From: Streptomyces meridianus | GTDB lineage: Bacteria; Actinomycetota; Actinomycetes; Streptomycetales; Streptomycetaceae | Direction of reading: 5' to 3' | Assembly (NCBI RefSeq): GCF_023703325.1 | Contig: NZ_JAMQGM010000029.1 | Span: 62,001 to 126,000 of the forward strand | Length of the DNA stretch: 64,000 nt | In this document: positions 29,477-38,547 of the stretch, piece after piece | How the letters are laid out: every line of letters starts with the position of its first letter | Numbering within the stretch: position 1 is the stretch's first letter | Notes under the pieces: generated by a model | Seen by the model: only the letters and a program-made list of their open reading frames with translations | Databases searched by the model: none | What the model was told of the DNA's origin: nothing | Program-made: the position numbers and the translations under genes

Positions 29477-30569
29477 ACGACGCAGGGGACTGGGCCGCGG
29501 ACTCGGCGCCCTGATCCCCGCGGCACCGCAGGAGTCGGACCACAACGGTCCGGCGATCGGTGCAGCCGTGACATCGCCGGCAGCCGTGCCGGTGATAACG
29601 GCTGAGCGGGGAGGCGTAGCCGCGCCGGCGGTGGGACGCCGGCAGGGCGCGGTGCCGGAGACGGCGACCGAGCCTCAGGAGGCGGAGAGCTCGGCGGCCG
29701 TGATGTCGTCCGGCGCGCACTTCGCCGAGGTTCCGCTGGATGCCATCACGCCCAACCCCCGGCAACCGCGTGAGGTCTTCGACGAGGACGCGCTCGCGGA
29801 ATTGGTCACGTCCATTCAGGAAGTCGGCCTGCTGCAGCCGGTCGTGGTCCGCCAGCTGGCGCCCGAGCGGTTCGAACTCATCATGGGTGAGCGGCGCTGG
29901 CGGGCGTGCCGCGAGGCAGGTCTGGAGCGGATCCCTGCCATCGTCCGGGAGACGGACGACGAAAAGCTCCTCCTGGACGCGCTGCTGGAGAACCTCCACC
30001 GCGCACAGCTGAACCCGCTCGAGGAAGCGGCGGCCTACGACCAGCTGCTGAAGGACTTCAACTGCACCCACGACCAGTTGGCCGACCGGATCGGGCGCTC
30101 CCGGCCCCAGGTCTCCAACACCCTGCGGCTGTTGAAGCTTTCGCCCGCAGTACAGCGGCGGGTGGCTGCCGGGGTGCTCTCGGCCGGCCACGCCCGTGCG
30201 CTGCTGTCGGTCGACGATGCCGAGGAACAGGACCGGCTGGCCCACCGGATCGTGGCCGAAGGGCTCTCCGTTCGCGCGGTCGAGGAAGTGGTCACGCTGA
30301 TGGGCTCCAGGCCCGGTGGCGCCACGAAGCCCAAAGGGCCTCGCGCCGGCACGCGGGTTTCGCCCGCGCTCAGTGATCTGGCCTCTCGCCTCTCCGACCG
30401 TTTCGAGACCCGCGTGAAGGTCGACCTCGGTCAGAAGAAGGGCAAGATCGTGGTGGAGTTCGCCTCCATGGAGGATCTGGAGAGGATCCTCGGCACCCTC
30501 GCCCCGGGCGAGGGCAAGGTGCTGGAGAGCAAGCTGTCCGATGAGGACTCCGAGCACACCGAGGAGTGA
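29469..30569 (+). CDS. parB: Chromosome partitioning protein ParB
   Basis: 366-residue CTP-dependent DNA clamp that spreads from parS. An N-terminal [13 protein letters not shown] box contacts ParA. The ParB/Srx domain includes NPRQPR and [13 protein letters not shown], the nucleotide-binding signature. The helix-turn-helix is [21 protein letters not shown], and the C-terminal dimerisation domain follows. GTG at 29469 overlaps the parA stop by 8 nt, so synthesis is coupled. Confidence 0.97.
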   Translation: MSERRRGLGRGLGALIPAAPQESDHNGPAIGAAVTSPAAVPVITAERGGVAAPAVGRRQGAVPETATEPQEAESSAAVMSSGAHFAEVPLDAITPNPRQPREVFDEDALAELVTSIQEVGLLQPVVVRQLAPERFELIMGERRWRACREAGLERIPAIVRETDDEKLLLDALLENLHRAQLNPLEEAAAYDQLLKDFNCTHDQLADRIGRSRPQVSNTLRLLKLSPAVQRRVAAGVLSAGHARALLSVDDAEEQDRLAHRIVAEGLSVRAVEEVVTLMGSRPGGATKPKGPRAGTRVSPALSDLASRLSDRFETRVKVDLGQKKGKIVVEFASMEDLERILGTLAPGEGKVLESKLSDEDSEHTEE

Positions 30570-30783
30570 GGCGTCACTGAGGCATCACTCCTGGAGCGGG
30601 CGGGTCGTGACGTCCGGCTGCGGTGCGGTCCGTTCGGACCGATACTGCACGGGGACACGACCCGCCCTGTGCTTCGGCCGTCCTGCTGGGAACGCCACGG
30701 ATACGATGCACAGGGACGGGCGCACCGGGACCGGCCGGGGCGTGCACCACGGTCCGGGGGACTGCAGAAGTGAGGTTGGCTTC

Positions 30784-31401
30784 ATGGGGCGTCGACTGGC
30801 ACCGCTCACTCTGGACAACCTCCCGGATCTTCCGCGGCGCTGTCGTTCCTGTGTCTTCTGGGAACTCGACCCGGTCAGCGGTGATGCGGCGGTCAAGGCC
30901 GGCCACCCGGAGGTCGAGAAGGAGGCGTGGATCTCGGCCGTGCTCCTCGAATGGGGATCCTGCGGCCGGGTCGTCTACGTCGACGAAGTGCCGGTCGGCT
31001 ACGTGCTCTACGCACCTCCCGCCTATGTGCCGCGATCGACCGCCTTTCCCACCAGTCCGGTGTCGCCCGACGCGGTTCAACTCATGACGGCGTGGATCAC
31101 GCCGGAGCATCAGGGGCAGGGCCTGGGCCGGATGACCGTCCAGACCGTTGCCAAGGATGTGCTGCGGCGGGGCTTCCGGGCGATCGAAGCCTTCGGTGAT
31201 GCGCGGTGGAAGGACCCCGCCTGCGTTCTTCCTGCCGAGCACCTGCTGGCGGTGGGATTCAAGACGGTCCGGCCGCATCACCGTTTCCCCCGGTTGCGGC
31301 TCGAGCTGAGGACGACGCTGTCGTGGAAGGAGGACGTCGAGATGGCATTGGACCGGTTGCTCGGCGCCGTACAGAAGGAACCCGCACTGCGTCCGCTCTG
31401 A
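30784..31401 (+). CDS. GNAT-family N-acetyltransferase
   Basis: 205-residue acetyltransferase-like protein. The acetyl-CoA loop is TAWITPEHQGQGLGRMTVQ (Q/RxxGxG/A signature). A Cys-rich entry RRCRSCVFWEL sits near residue 20, unusual for the family and possibly a metal or redox site. The ATG at 30784 has TGAGG upstream. It lies directly after parB in streptomycetes. Substrate is unknown. Confidence 0.83.
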   Translation: MGRRLAPLTLDNLPDLPRRCRSCVFWELDPVSGDAAVKAGHPEVEKEAWISAVLLEWGSCGRVVYVDEVPVGYVLYAPPAYVPRSTAFPTSPVSPDAVQLMTAWITPEHQGQGLGRMTVQTVAKDVLRRGFRAIEAFGDARWKDPACVLPAEHLLAVGFKTVRPHHRFPRLRLELRTTLSWKEDVEMALDRLLGAVQKEPALRPL

Positions 31402-31454
31402 CACCTCCCCTGCCGCACCACACAACAGGCCCGCCCCGACGAGGGGGCAGGCCT

Positions 31455-31468
31455 GTTTCACGTGAAAC
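31455..31468. other. parS: parS centromere site 3
   Basis: Perfect GTTTCACGTGAAAC in the 89 nt gap between the GNAT gene and trxA. Confidence 0.95.
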
Positions 31469-31490
31469 GTGGGCCCGTGGGCCCGTGGGA

Positions 31491-31823
31491 TCACTGACCG
31501 AGGAATTCCTCGAGGTCCCGTTCGATGGCGGCCTTCGGCTTGGCGCCCACGATGGTCTTGGCGACCTCACCGTTCTGGTAGACGTTCAGCGTCGGGATCG
31601 ACATGACGCCGTACTTGGCAGCGGTGGCCGGGTTCTCGTCGATGTTCAGCTTGACGATCTCGATCTTGCCTGCCTGCTCTTCGGCGATCTTCTCGAGCGA
31701 CGGGGCGATCTGGCGGCACGGGCCGCACCACGCAGCCCAGAAATCGACGAGAACGGGCTTGTCGCTCTTCAGGACGTCCTCTTCGAAGGAGGCGTCGGTC
31801 ACGTTCTTCAGGGCGCCGGACAT
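31491..31823 (-). CDS. trxA: Thioredoxin
   Basis: 110-residue thioredoxin with the active site WCGPC and the cis-Pro region VMSIPTLNVY. It is the reduced-disulfide donor kept reduced by TrxB, the next gene upstream, with which it is co-transcribed (43 nt gap). ATG at 31823 is preceded by AAGGAG. The sigma-R-type promoter lies in front of trxB. Confidence 0.97.
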   Translation of the reverse strand: MSGALKNVTDASFEEDVLKSDKPVLVDFWAAWCGPCRQIAPSLEKIAEEQAGKIEIVKLNIDENPATAAKYGVMSIPTLNVYQNGEVAKTIVGAKPKAAIERDLEEFLGQ

Positions 31824-31866
31824 GGGCGGGTCTCCTTGAATTCAGGTGGTGCTGTCGGGGGGAAGG

Positions 31867-32853
31867 TCAGAGAGCTGCCGTGGTCTTCTCCGGCTCGGGG
31901 GCGTGCTCGCTGCCCGAGCCGTCGCTCAGTGCGGCCAGGAAGCGCTCGGCGTCGAGAGCAGCGGAGCAGCCGGTGCCCGCGGCGGTGATGGCCTGCCGGT
32001 AGGTGTGGTCGACGACGTCGCCGGCGGCGAAGACACCCGTGAGGTTCGTGTGCGTGGAGGGCGCATCGACCTTGAGGTAGCCGTCGTCGTCGAGTTCCAG
32101 CTGGTCGCGGAACAGCTCGGTGCGCGGGTCGTGGCCGACCGCGATGAAGAGTCCGGTGACCGGCAGCTCGGAGGTCTCGCCGGTCTTGGTGTTGCGCAGG
32201 GTCAGTCCGGAGAGCTTCGGATCGCCGTGGATCTCCGCCACCTCACTGTCCCAGGAGAAAGAGATCTTCGGGTCGGCGAAAGCTCGCTCCTGCATCGCCT
32301 TGGAGGCGCGGAGCGTGTCCCGGCGGTGGACGACGGTGACCGACTTGGCGAAGCGCGAGAGGAAGGTCGCCTCCTCCATCGCCGTGTCGCCGCCACCGAC
32401 GACGGCGATGTCCTGGTCCTTGAAGAAGAACCCGTCGCACGTGGCGCACCAGGAGACCCCACGGCCGGAGAGCTCGTCCTCACGCGGCAGTCCCAGCTTG
32501 CGGTGCTGGGAACCGGTCGCCACGATCACCGTCCGGGCCTGGTGGACCGTGCCCGCGGAGTCCGTGACCTTCTTCACGTCGCCGCTCAGGTCCACCGACG
32601 CGATGTCGTCCGGGACGAGCTCGGCGCCGAAGCGCTCGGCCTGGGCGCGCATGTTGTCCATGAGGTCGGGACCCATGATGCCGTCGCGGAATCCCGGGAA
32701 GTTCTCCACGTCGGTGGTGGTCATCAGGGCTCCGCCGGCGGTCACCGCGCCCTCGAAGACGAGGGGCTTCAGGGAGGCCCGGGCGGTATAGAGAGCCGCC
32801 GTGTATCCCGCCGGTCCGGAGCCGATAATGATCACATTACGGACGTCGCTCAC
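31867..32853 (-). CDS. trxB: Thioredoxin reductase
   Basis: 328-residue NADPH-dependent flavoenzyme. FAD motif [15 protein letters not shown] at the N-terminus, redox-active CATC in [15 protein letters not shown] motif [13 protein letters not shown], and the second FAD motif [24 protein letters not shown] at 32853 with GAGGAAG upstream. A C-terminal polar tail of about 20 residues extends past the fold. Promoter: see 32912-32937. Confidence 0.97.
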   Translation of the reverse strand: MSDVRNVIIIGSGPAGYTAALYTARASLKPLVFEGAVTAGGALMTTTDVENFPGFRDGIMGPDLMDNMRAQAERFGAELVPDDIASVDLSGDVKKVTDSAGTVHQARTVIVATGSQHRKLGLPREDELSGRGVSWCATCDGFFFKDQDIAVVGGGDTAMEEATFLSRFAKSVTVVHRRDTLRASKAMQERAFADPKISFSWDSEVAEIHGDPKLSGLTLRNTKTGETSELPVTGLFIAVGHDPRTELFRDQLELDDDGYLKVDAPSTHTNLTGVFAAGDVVDHTYRQAITAAGTGCSAALDAERFLAALSDGSGSEHAPEPEKTTAAL

Positions 32854-32911
32854 GGGTTCTTCCTCGTCTCTGCCGACTACATCCGAGTCCGTTCCGGACT
32901 CCCACTGCACC

Positions 32912-32937
32912 AACGGATCCTACGGGGCGAGCATTCC
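32912..32937 (-). promoter_or_regulatory. Sigma-R-type promoter of trxBA
   Basis: Minus strand: GGAAT (32937-32933), exactly 18 nt, then GTT (32914-32912), the consensus of the Streptomyces disulfide-stress sigma factor SigR. It is about 60 nt before the trxB start codon. Confidence 0.75.
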
Positions 32938-32965
32938 CCGCGCCGTACGGCGCACGCCGACTCCG

Positions 32966-33886
32966 TCAGTCGCGCGAGTACGTCCGGGACAGCAGCATCT
33001 TTCCGGGGCCGGGAGCGGCTTCGCGGACGCACGAGGCGTCGACGACGTAGGCATCGACGCGGTCCGTGCGGGTCGGGTGGGGCAGGACCACGAGGTAGGA
33101 CTCGACGCCGCGGAACGTGCCCGTCTGTGCGGCGAGCGCCGTCTCGCTGCGACGGGTGGCCTGCTGAATGCACGGCGGCACCGCGACCGCCTCGGCGCGC
33201 AGGGGGCCCGTGGGGCTGGAGCGCACGTCGAACTCCGGCGCCTCCCCGGAGGGTGCCTTGGAGGGCGCCGCGGACCCCTCCTCGGCGAGCAGGGCGTGAA
33301 CCCGTTTTTCCAGCGATCCGGCGGCGAAGGCGGACGGATCTTCCGAGGCCGGCTTCTCCCGAGCCGCACTCGTGTCGGAAGAAGCATTCCCCTCCACCGT
33401 GCTCATGGAGTGGACGACTCCCCCGATGGCCAGTGCGGCGGCACAGCAAGCAGTGCCGATGGCCATCAGCCTGCGGCGCCGACGCTTGGGGCGACCGGGG
33501 CCGGCTGGGACGTCGGCGCGCCCGAGGGGCCTGCCGCCGGCTCGTTGCCGGGGCGGCCGCGGCGTGGTTTCACGTGAAACACCTGCATCCTCCGTCGGCG
33601 TGGTTTCACGTGAAACGGTTCCCGGCCGGGCCGATTCCAGATGTGTCTCCGCCGCGAGGGCGGCGTCGATCCGGCCGGCAACGTCATCGGGCATCCGTGA
33701 CGGACCCGGAAGGGTGCCGAGCAGCTCGCGGATCGATTCGAGGGACGCCAGCACATCGGCGCAGAGGTCGCAGCTCGTGATGTGGTCGCGTACGGCTGCT
33801 GAACGGTCCGCGGGCAGCACCCCCTCAACGAGAGCGGAGACGTCCTCCACCTCTGGATGCCGTCGGTCGTCGCTCATGGCTGTCAC
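32966..33886 (-). CDS. Membrane-anchored anti-sigma factor with zinc-finger (ZAS) domain
   Basis: 306-residue single-pass protein. The cytoplasmic N-terminus holds the anti-sigma zinc motif His-x3-Cys-x2-Cys (DHITSCDLCADVLASL). A basic stretch GRPKRRRRRLM leads into one helix (AIGTACCAAALAIGGVVHSM), then an extracytoplasmic domain ending VESYLVVLPHPTRTDRVDAY. GTG at 33886 is coupled to the sigma gene (GTGA) and has GGAGG 9 nt upstream; an ATG at 33877 is the alternative. Two parS sites sit inside the gene. Confidence 0.88.
   Translation of the reverse strand: MTAMSDDRRHPEVEDVSALVEGVLPADRSAAVRDHITSCDLCADVLASLESIRELLGTLPGPSRMPDDVAGRIDAALAAETHLESARPGTVSRETTPTEDAGVSRETTPRPPRQRAGGRPLGRADVPAGPGRPKRRRRRLMAIGTACCAAALAIGGVVHSMSTVEGNASSDTSAAREKPASEDPSAFAAGSLEKRVHALLAEEGSAAPSKAPSGEAPEFDVRSSPTGPLRAEAVAVPPCIQQATRRSETALAAQTGTFRGVESYLVVLPHPTRTDRVDAYVVDASCVREAAPGPGKMLLSRTYSRD
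33567..33580. other. parS: parS centromere site 4, inside the anti-sigma gene
   Basis: GTTTCACGTGAAAC; read in frame on the minus strand it encodes Val-Ser-Arg-Glu-Thr. Confidence 0.95.
33603..33616. other. parS: parS centromere site 5, inside the anti-sigma gene
   Basis: GTTTCACGTGAAAC, 36 nt from site 4 and in the same reading frame, so VSRETTP occurs twice in the protein. Confidence 0.95.
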
Positions 33887-34569
33887 GCTCGCCCACCTCC
33901 GTCCCTCACGGCATCGGCGTCCGATGGTTCCGGCCCCGGTGGGACGGATTTCGCTCCGGTTCGGTTCCTTCTCCGGTCCGATTCGGCGGCGGGCCGACCC
34001 GTGCGGAGATGCGCAAGGAGGGGAAGCAACCGGGCACGGCCACGGGCACACCGGCTCTTCACGGTTCCCGCAGGGACGTCCAGGATGCGGGCGGCCTCGG
34101 CCACCGGATAACCCTGCATGTCCACCAGCACCAGCGCCGCCCGTTGATCGGGCGGAAGGGTGCGCATCGCGGCGATGAGCTCACGGTGGACGTCTCCGCG
34201 CTCGGTGGGAGCCGCCGCGGACTCGTGAGGTTCGAGCAGCTGCTCCAGGTGTTCCGTCTCGGCTATCGGCGAGGTGCGCCGGGATGCCGCCTTCCGGGCA
34301 CGGTCCAGGCATGCGTTGACGGTGATGCGGTGCAGCCAGGTCGTGACGGCGGACCGGCCCCGGAAGGTGTGGGCGGCCCGGTAAGCGGAGACCAGCGCAT
34401 CCTGGACCGCGTCGGCGGCCTCCTCGCGGTCCCCCAGGGTGCGGATCGCGACCGCCCAGAGACGGTCGCGATGGCGTCGGACGAGTTCACCGAAGGCGCG
34501 GGTGTCCCCCGCTGCATGGCGGGCGAGAAGGTCCTGGTCGCTTGCCGCATCGTGCGGCGCTCCGTCCAC
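33883..34569 (-). CDS. sigM: ECF RNA polymerase sigma factor (SigM-type)
   Basis: 228-residue group 4 sigma factor. Region 2 covers about 20-90 (AFGELVRRHRDRLWAVAIRT, DAVQDALVSAYRAAHTFRG) and region 4 about 130-185 (LPPDQRAALVLVDMQGYPVAEAARILDVP then GTVKSRCARGRARL). The C-terminal 35 residues are a polar extension. GTG at 34569. It is released by the adjacent anti-sigma factor. The symbol follows the conserved gene position next to trxBA in streptomycetes. Confidence 0.9.
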   Translation of the reverse strand: MDGAPHDAASDQDLLARHAAGDTRAFGELVRRHRDRLWAVAIRTLGDREEAADAVQDALVSAYRAAHTFRGRSAVTTWLHRITVNACLDRARKAASRRTSPIAETEHLEQLLEPHESAAAPTERGDVHRELIAAMRTLPPDQRAALVLVDMQGYPVAEAARILDVPAGTVKSRCARGRARLLPLLAHLRTGRPAAESDRRRNRTGAKSVPPGPEPSDADAVRDGGGRA

Positions 34570-34612
34570 TGGCTGTCCCCCTCCGCCCCTCCGGCTGAGC
34601 CGTCACGGGCGA

Positions 34613-36337
34613 TCAGCCCGTGACCTTGACCTCTGAGATGCCTCCGCGGAACAGCGTGGCCGAGCCGTCCGCGGGCAGCTCGGTGATGTGGACCAGTAGG
34701 TATCGCGTCCGGACGGGTTTGTCGAGAGCGACGGACACCTTGCTGCCGGTTCCGGCCGAGTCCGTCAGACGCTCGGAGAAGTCCTCGAGGGACGTCGGAT
34801 TCACCGCGGAAGGGGGAGCCGCCAGCACGGCGAGGGTGTGGCCGCTGCGGTACATGTCGAGTTCCAGCCCGGAGACCTTCCTGACCCCGCCGAGGTCGAT
34901 GATGATCCCACTGCCGTCCTTGCGCGTCGGCAGGTTGCCGAAGTTCGCGAAACCCTTGTACTGCGGCGTGACCCACGCCGTGTCCCTACGGCCGTCCACG
35001 GCGCGGCTGACCATGCCGATGGGGGCCCCGAGCGGAGAGAACTCCCGGACCTGGGTGATGCGGAGCGGAGTCGGCCTGTCAGTCTTCCTGTTGCCGTCCG
35101 TGGGCTGGGAGCTCTCGGAGTCCTGGGTGCGCGAATCGCCCTTCATCAGGGTGTCCGCGAGCTGCCAGCTGCCGAGCCCCAGAGCTGCGATGAGGAGCGC
35201 GGAGACGGTCCACTTCAGAGCCTTCCCGGTGCGGCTCTGCAACGGCGGCGGTGGCGGCACCGGCGCCGCCGAGGCCGTTCCCGGCGAGGTTCGCGCCGTC
35301 GGGCGGTTGTAGGAGCTCTGCCGATAGCTCCCGGCCTGGTAGGTCGGCGTCGCGAACGACGGCTCCGGCGGCCGGATGCGTGGAAGCGCGGCGACGGCCT
35401 TCGCCAGCTCCTCCGGGGTGGTGCACGCGGGCTCCAGCCGCGACGGCGTGGCGCCGTCGTTGACGAGGGCCCGCATGGCGATCTCGGCCAGCCCGCGGTG
35501 CACCCCCGCACGCACCTGGTCGGGGGCGATCAGCCCGACCCCCTTGGGCAGGCCCGAGAGTCCGAAGGCGTCGTTCTCGTACGGCCACCGCCGGGTCAGG
35601 GCGGCGTAGAGCAGCGCTCCGATCGCCTCGGTGTCGGTGCGCTTGGGGTGGTCGCTGCGGATGCCGCGCAGGGCGGCCATGACCGCCAGGCCCCGGATCC
35701 GGTACTGGCCGGATTCGGTGCGCAGGACGCATCCGGGGGTGAGCCGGAGGTGGGCCAGTCCCTCGCTGTGCGCGGCTGCCATCGCCTGGGAGACCTGGTC
35801 GACGAGCTGGTACGCCTCATGAGGCTCGAAGGGGCCCGAGGCGAGGAGCGCGGTGAGCTCGGTGGCGTCCGGGAGCCACTCGTGGACGACGTAGACGGCG
35901 TCGTCCTCCTCGACCGCGTCGAGAACCTGCACGAACCGTGGATCGCCGAGCAGCGCCGCGGACCGCGCGGCGGCGAGGACCGGCCGGGCACGGGGATGTG
36001 CTGCGGGGAGCAGATGCACACCGACCGCTCTGCGCAGCTTCTCGTCGACGGCACGCCAGCTGCTGAAACCGTCCAGACGGGTGAGGCACTCCTCGAGCCG
36101 GTACCGCCGGGCGAGTTTGTGGCCGCTGTGCAGATCCAGAGGCTCCACCTCGGGTGTGGCGTCTCCGGTGCCGTCGTCGGTGTCCGCGGTCACGGGAGCT
36201 TCCTCGTCCGTCCCGTTCGCCGCATCGGTCTCCTCGGCCTCCACCCCGTCGCCCGTGGCCTCGCCCTGCTGGGCGGTCAGCGACTCCTCGCCGCTGTCGT
36301 CGGCCACGTCGACGGCGGCCGTGCTCCGTTCCGCCAC
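34613..36337 (-). CDS. Membrane pseudokinase with discoidin-like extracellular domain
   Basis: 574-residue protein. An acidic N-terminus (1-75) precedes a kinase-like fold (about 80-320) lacking key residues: the Lys strand reads RAVGVHLLPA, the HRD loop reads LAHLRLTPGCVL, and the DFG position reads IRGLAV. It is therefore a pseudokinase. One helix (LKWTVSALLIAALGLGSWQL) leads to an outside domain with AVDGRRDTAWVTP and IIIDLGGVRKVSGLELDMY, like coagulation factor 5/8 C-type folds. In M. tuberculosis the same domains are fused to MviN. GTG at 36337. murJ lies 109 nt upstream. Confidence 0.88.
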   Translation of the reverse strand: MAERSTAAVDVADDSGEESLTAQQGEATGDGVEAEETDAANGTDEEAPVTADTDDGTGDATPEVEPLDLHSGHKLARRYRLEECLTRLDGFSSWRAVDEKLRRAVGVHLLPAAHPRARPVLAAARSAALLGDPRFVQVLDAVEEDDAVYVVHEWLPDATELTALLASGPFEPHEAYQLVDQVSQAMAAAHSEGLAHLRLTPGCVLRTESGQYRIRGLAVMAALRGIRSDHPKRTDTEAIGALLYAALTRRWPYENDAFGLSGLPKGVGLIAPDQVRAGVHRGLAEIAMRALVNDGATPSRLEPACTTPEELAKAVAALPRIRPPEPSFATPTYQAGSYRQSSYNRPTARTSPGTASAAPVPPPPPLQSRTGKALKWTVSALLIAALGLGSWQLADTLMKGDSRTQDSESSQPTDGNRKTDRPTPLRITQVREFSPLGAPIGMVSRAVDGRRDTAWVTPQYKGFANFGNLPTRKDGSGIIIDLGGVRKVSGLELDMYRSGHTLAVLAAPPSAVNPTSLEDFSERLTDSAGTGSKVSVALDKPVRTRYLLVHITELPADGSATLFRGGISEVKVTG

Positions 36338-36446
36338 CGCGTTCCTGCCTCCCCATCCATCGCACGCGCGTCCACCACAGCCATGACAATTGTGCCCACA
36401 GTCCGTCGTCGTGCACGACACACGACGGTGGACGAAGGTTGTTCGA

Positions 36447-38504
36447 TCAGCGGCCGAGACGGCCGCGGACCATGCCCACCATCGCCGTCATCTCCGCGAT
36501 CCGCATGCGACGTGCGGCTGCGTAGAAGACCACGGCGAGAACGATTCCTCCGCCGGCCAGTGCCGCGAGCGCCCCCGGGACGCTCTGGCCGAGAGCCAGG
36601 GTGATGCCGTAGCCGGCCGCCCCCGCGGCGAGCGCGGCGGGCAGGCTGGCCCCCGCCAGACGCGCATAGGTGCGCAGGACATGGGCGCCGTCCAGATCAC
36701 CGCCAAGACGCCGGCTCAGGCGGTTCCAGGCGACACCCACGCCGACGGCGTAGGCCAGGCCGTACGCGAGCCCCATTCCGGCCACCGCCCAGCGGTCCGG
36801 CAGGAGGAAGTAGCTCAGCAGCGAGGCGCCCGCGTTGACGGCAGCGACGATCACGGTGTTGTAGAAGGGGGTGCGGGTGTCCTCGTAGGCGTAGAAGCCG
36901 CGGAGCACCACGTACTGCACCGAATACGGGATCAGCCCCAGGCCGAAGGCCATGAGGATGAAACCGATCGACCGGGCGGCCTCCTCGCTGGCCGACGAGA
37001 ACATCAGTGTGCACATCGGGATGCCCAGAGCGACGAAGCCGAAGGCGATGGGAACGATGGCGACGGCGGAGTTGCGGAGGCCCTGGGAGATGTCGTCGCG
37101 GACGGCGGCGGTGTCGCCGTCGTGGGCGGACCGGGAGATCCGCGGCAGCAGGGCGGCCATGACGGAGACCGTGATGATCGCCTGCGGCATCTGCCAGATG
37201 AGCAGGGCGTTGTTGTAGGCCAGGATTCCGGTGCCTTCGAATCCCGCCCGGTCGGCGGCCTCGCCGGCCCGGGTGGCGAACTGGGTGACGACGAGCATGC
37301 CGGCCTGGTTGGCCAGCACGAACAGGACCGTCCACTTGGCGAGCTTGGCGGCCTTGCCCATCCCGTGTCCGCGCCAGTCGAAGCGGGGCCGGAACCGGAA
37401 TCCCGCGTCGCGCAGGTAGGGCACCATCGCCAGGGCCTGGACCACGAGGCCCAGCAGGGTGCCGATGCCGAGCAGCCGGACGCCCTCGGGGGTGATGGTG
37501 GTGACGTTCATCTTCGAGGTGCTGGCCGTGCCGTAGACCCAGATGAACATGCCGAACGTGAAGATGATGACGATGTTGTTGAGGACCGGGGTCCACATCA
37601 TCGCGCCGAAGCGGCCACGGGCGTTGAGGATCTGGCCCATCACCACGTGAATGCCCATGAAGAAGATGGTGGGCAGGCAGTAGCGGGCGAAGGTGACGGC
37701 CACCTCGTTGGACGCCGGATTGTCGGCGATGGACACCGACATCATGCGGATCAGCAGGGGGGCGCCGAAGACGGTGAGGGCCACCAGCACGCCCAGCACG
37801 ACGATGACGAGGGTCAGCAGCCGGTTGGCGTAGGCCTCGCCGTTGTCGTCGTCGTTCTTCATGGCCCGTACGAGCTGCGGGACGAACACGGAGTTGAGCC
37901 CGCCGCCGATGGTGAGGATGTAGATCATCGTCGGCAGGGTCACGGCCACCGTGTAGGCGTCACCGAGGAACGCCGCGCCCAGGGCCGCTGTGATCACGAG
38001 TTGCCGAAGGAAGCCCGTGAGCCTCGAGACCAGGGTTCCGGCGGCCATGACGGCGCTGGACTTCAGCACACCGGAGGCTCGGCCGGCTCGCTTCGCCGGG
38101 GCGGGAACCGGTTCCGGCGCGCTCTGCTGCGGCACCGTCTCGGGGCCGTTCCGGCGGCCGTACTCCTGCTGGTCCTGGTACAGGTTGGCGAAGGCGTCCT
38201 GCCGGTCCTGCTGCCCGGGCGTGCCGGGGGGATCACTGTCGGCAGGGCCCGCAGCCGTGTCGTACGTCCGATGCGGGGGCTGCTGGGAGGCTTCGGGACG
38301 GTGAGGCGGGTGCGCCGCGCGGTCCTGGAGCGCCTCACCGACCGGGTCCTGGGCTGCCGGGTCCTGGCCGGGATAGGGATCGCGGGACCGTACGTCGTCG
38401 ACGTACGGATCCGGCGATCCCGGTGCGGTGGGCGGGGGCGGAGCCTGACCAGCCGGCTCAGTGACCGGGCCCCGGCCGCGGTCACTGTCGTACGGCGTGT
38501 TCAT
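36447..38504 (-). CDS. murJ: Lipid II flippase MurJ (MviN)
   Basis: 685-residue flippase that moves lipid II across the membrane. A Pro/Gln/Asp-rich cytoplasmic N-terminus of about 140 residues precedes a MATE/MOP-type core of 14 helices beginning SSAVMAAGTLVSRLTGFLRQ, with the substrate-gate Arg residues. The ATG at 38504 fits the AGGTGG ribosome binding site better than the GTG at 38510. It lies 43 nt downstream of the DUF6049 gene; the order DUF6049-murJ-pseudokinase matches Rv3909-Rv3910. Confidence 0.94.
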   Translation of the reverse strand: MNTPYDSDRGRGPVTEPAGQAPPPPTAPGSPDPYVDDVRSRDPYPGQDPAAQDPVGEALQDRAAHPPHRPEASQQPPHRTYDTAAGPADSDPPGTPGQQDRQDAFANLYQDQQEYGRRNGPETVPQQSAPEPVPAPAKRAGRASGVLKSSAVMAAGTLVSRLTGFLRQLVITAALGAAFLGDAYTVAVTLPTMIYILTIGGGLNSVFVPQLVRAMKNDDDNGEAYANRLLTLVIVVLGVLVALTVFGAPLLIRMMSVSIADNPASNEVAVTFARYCLPTIFFMGIHVVMGQILNARGRFGAMMWTPVLNNIVIIFTFGMFIWVYGTASTSKMNVTTITPEGVRLLGIGTLLGLVVQALAMVPYLRDAGFRFRPRFDWRGHGMGKAAKLAKWTVLFVLANQAGMLVVTQFATRAGEAADRAGFEGTGILAYNNALLIWQMPQAIITVSVMAALLPRISRSAHDGDTAAVRDDISQGLRNSAVAIVPIAFGFVALGIPMCTLMFSSASEEAARSIGFILMAFGLGLIPYSVQYVVLRGFYAYEDTRTPFYNTVIVAAVNAGASLLSYFLLPDRWAVAGMGLAYGLAYAVGVGVAWNRLSRRLGGDLDGAHVLRTYARLAGASLPAALAAGAAGYGITLALGQSVPGALAALAGGGIVLAVVFYAAARRMRIAEMTAMVGMVRGRLGR

Positions 38505-38547
38505 CGCCACCCCACCTCATGATCCGGCCCTGCGGGCCCCGACGTCG

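Noticed and set aside
30626..30641. Hairpin CGGTCC-GTTC-GGACCG after parB
   Set aside because: Only a 6-bp stem with no T run; too weak to call a terminator.
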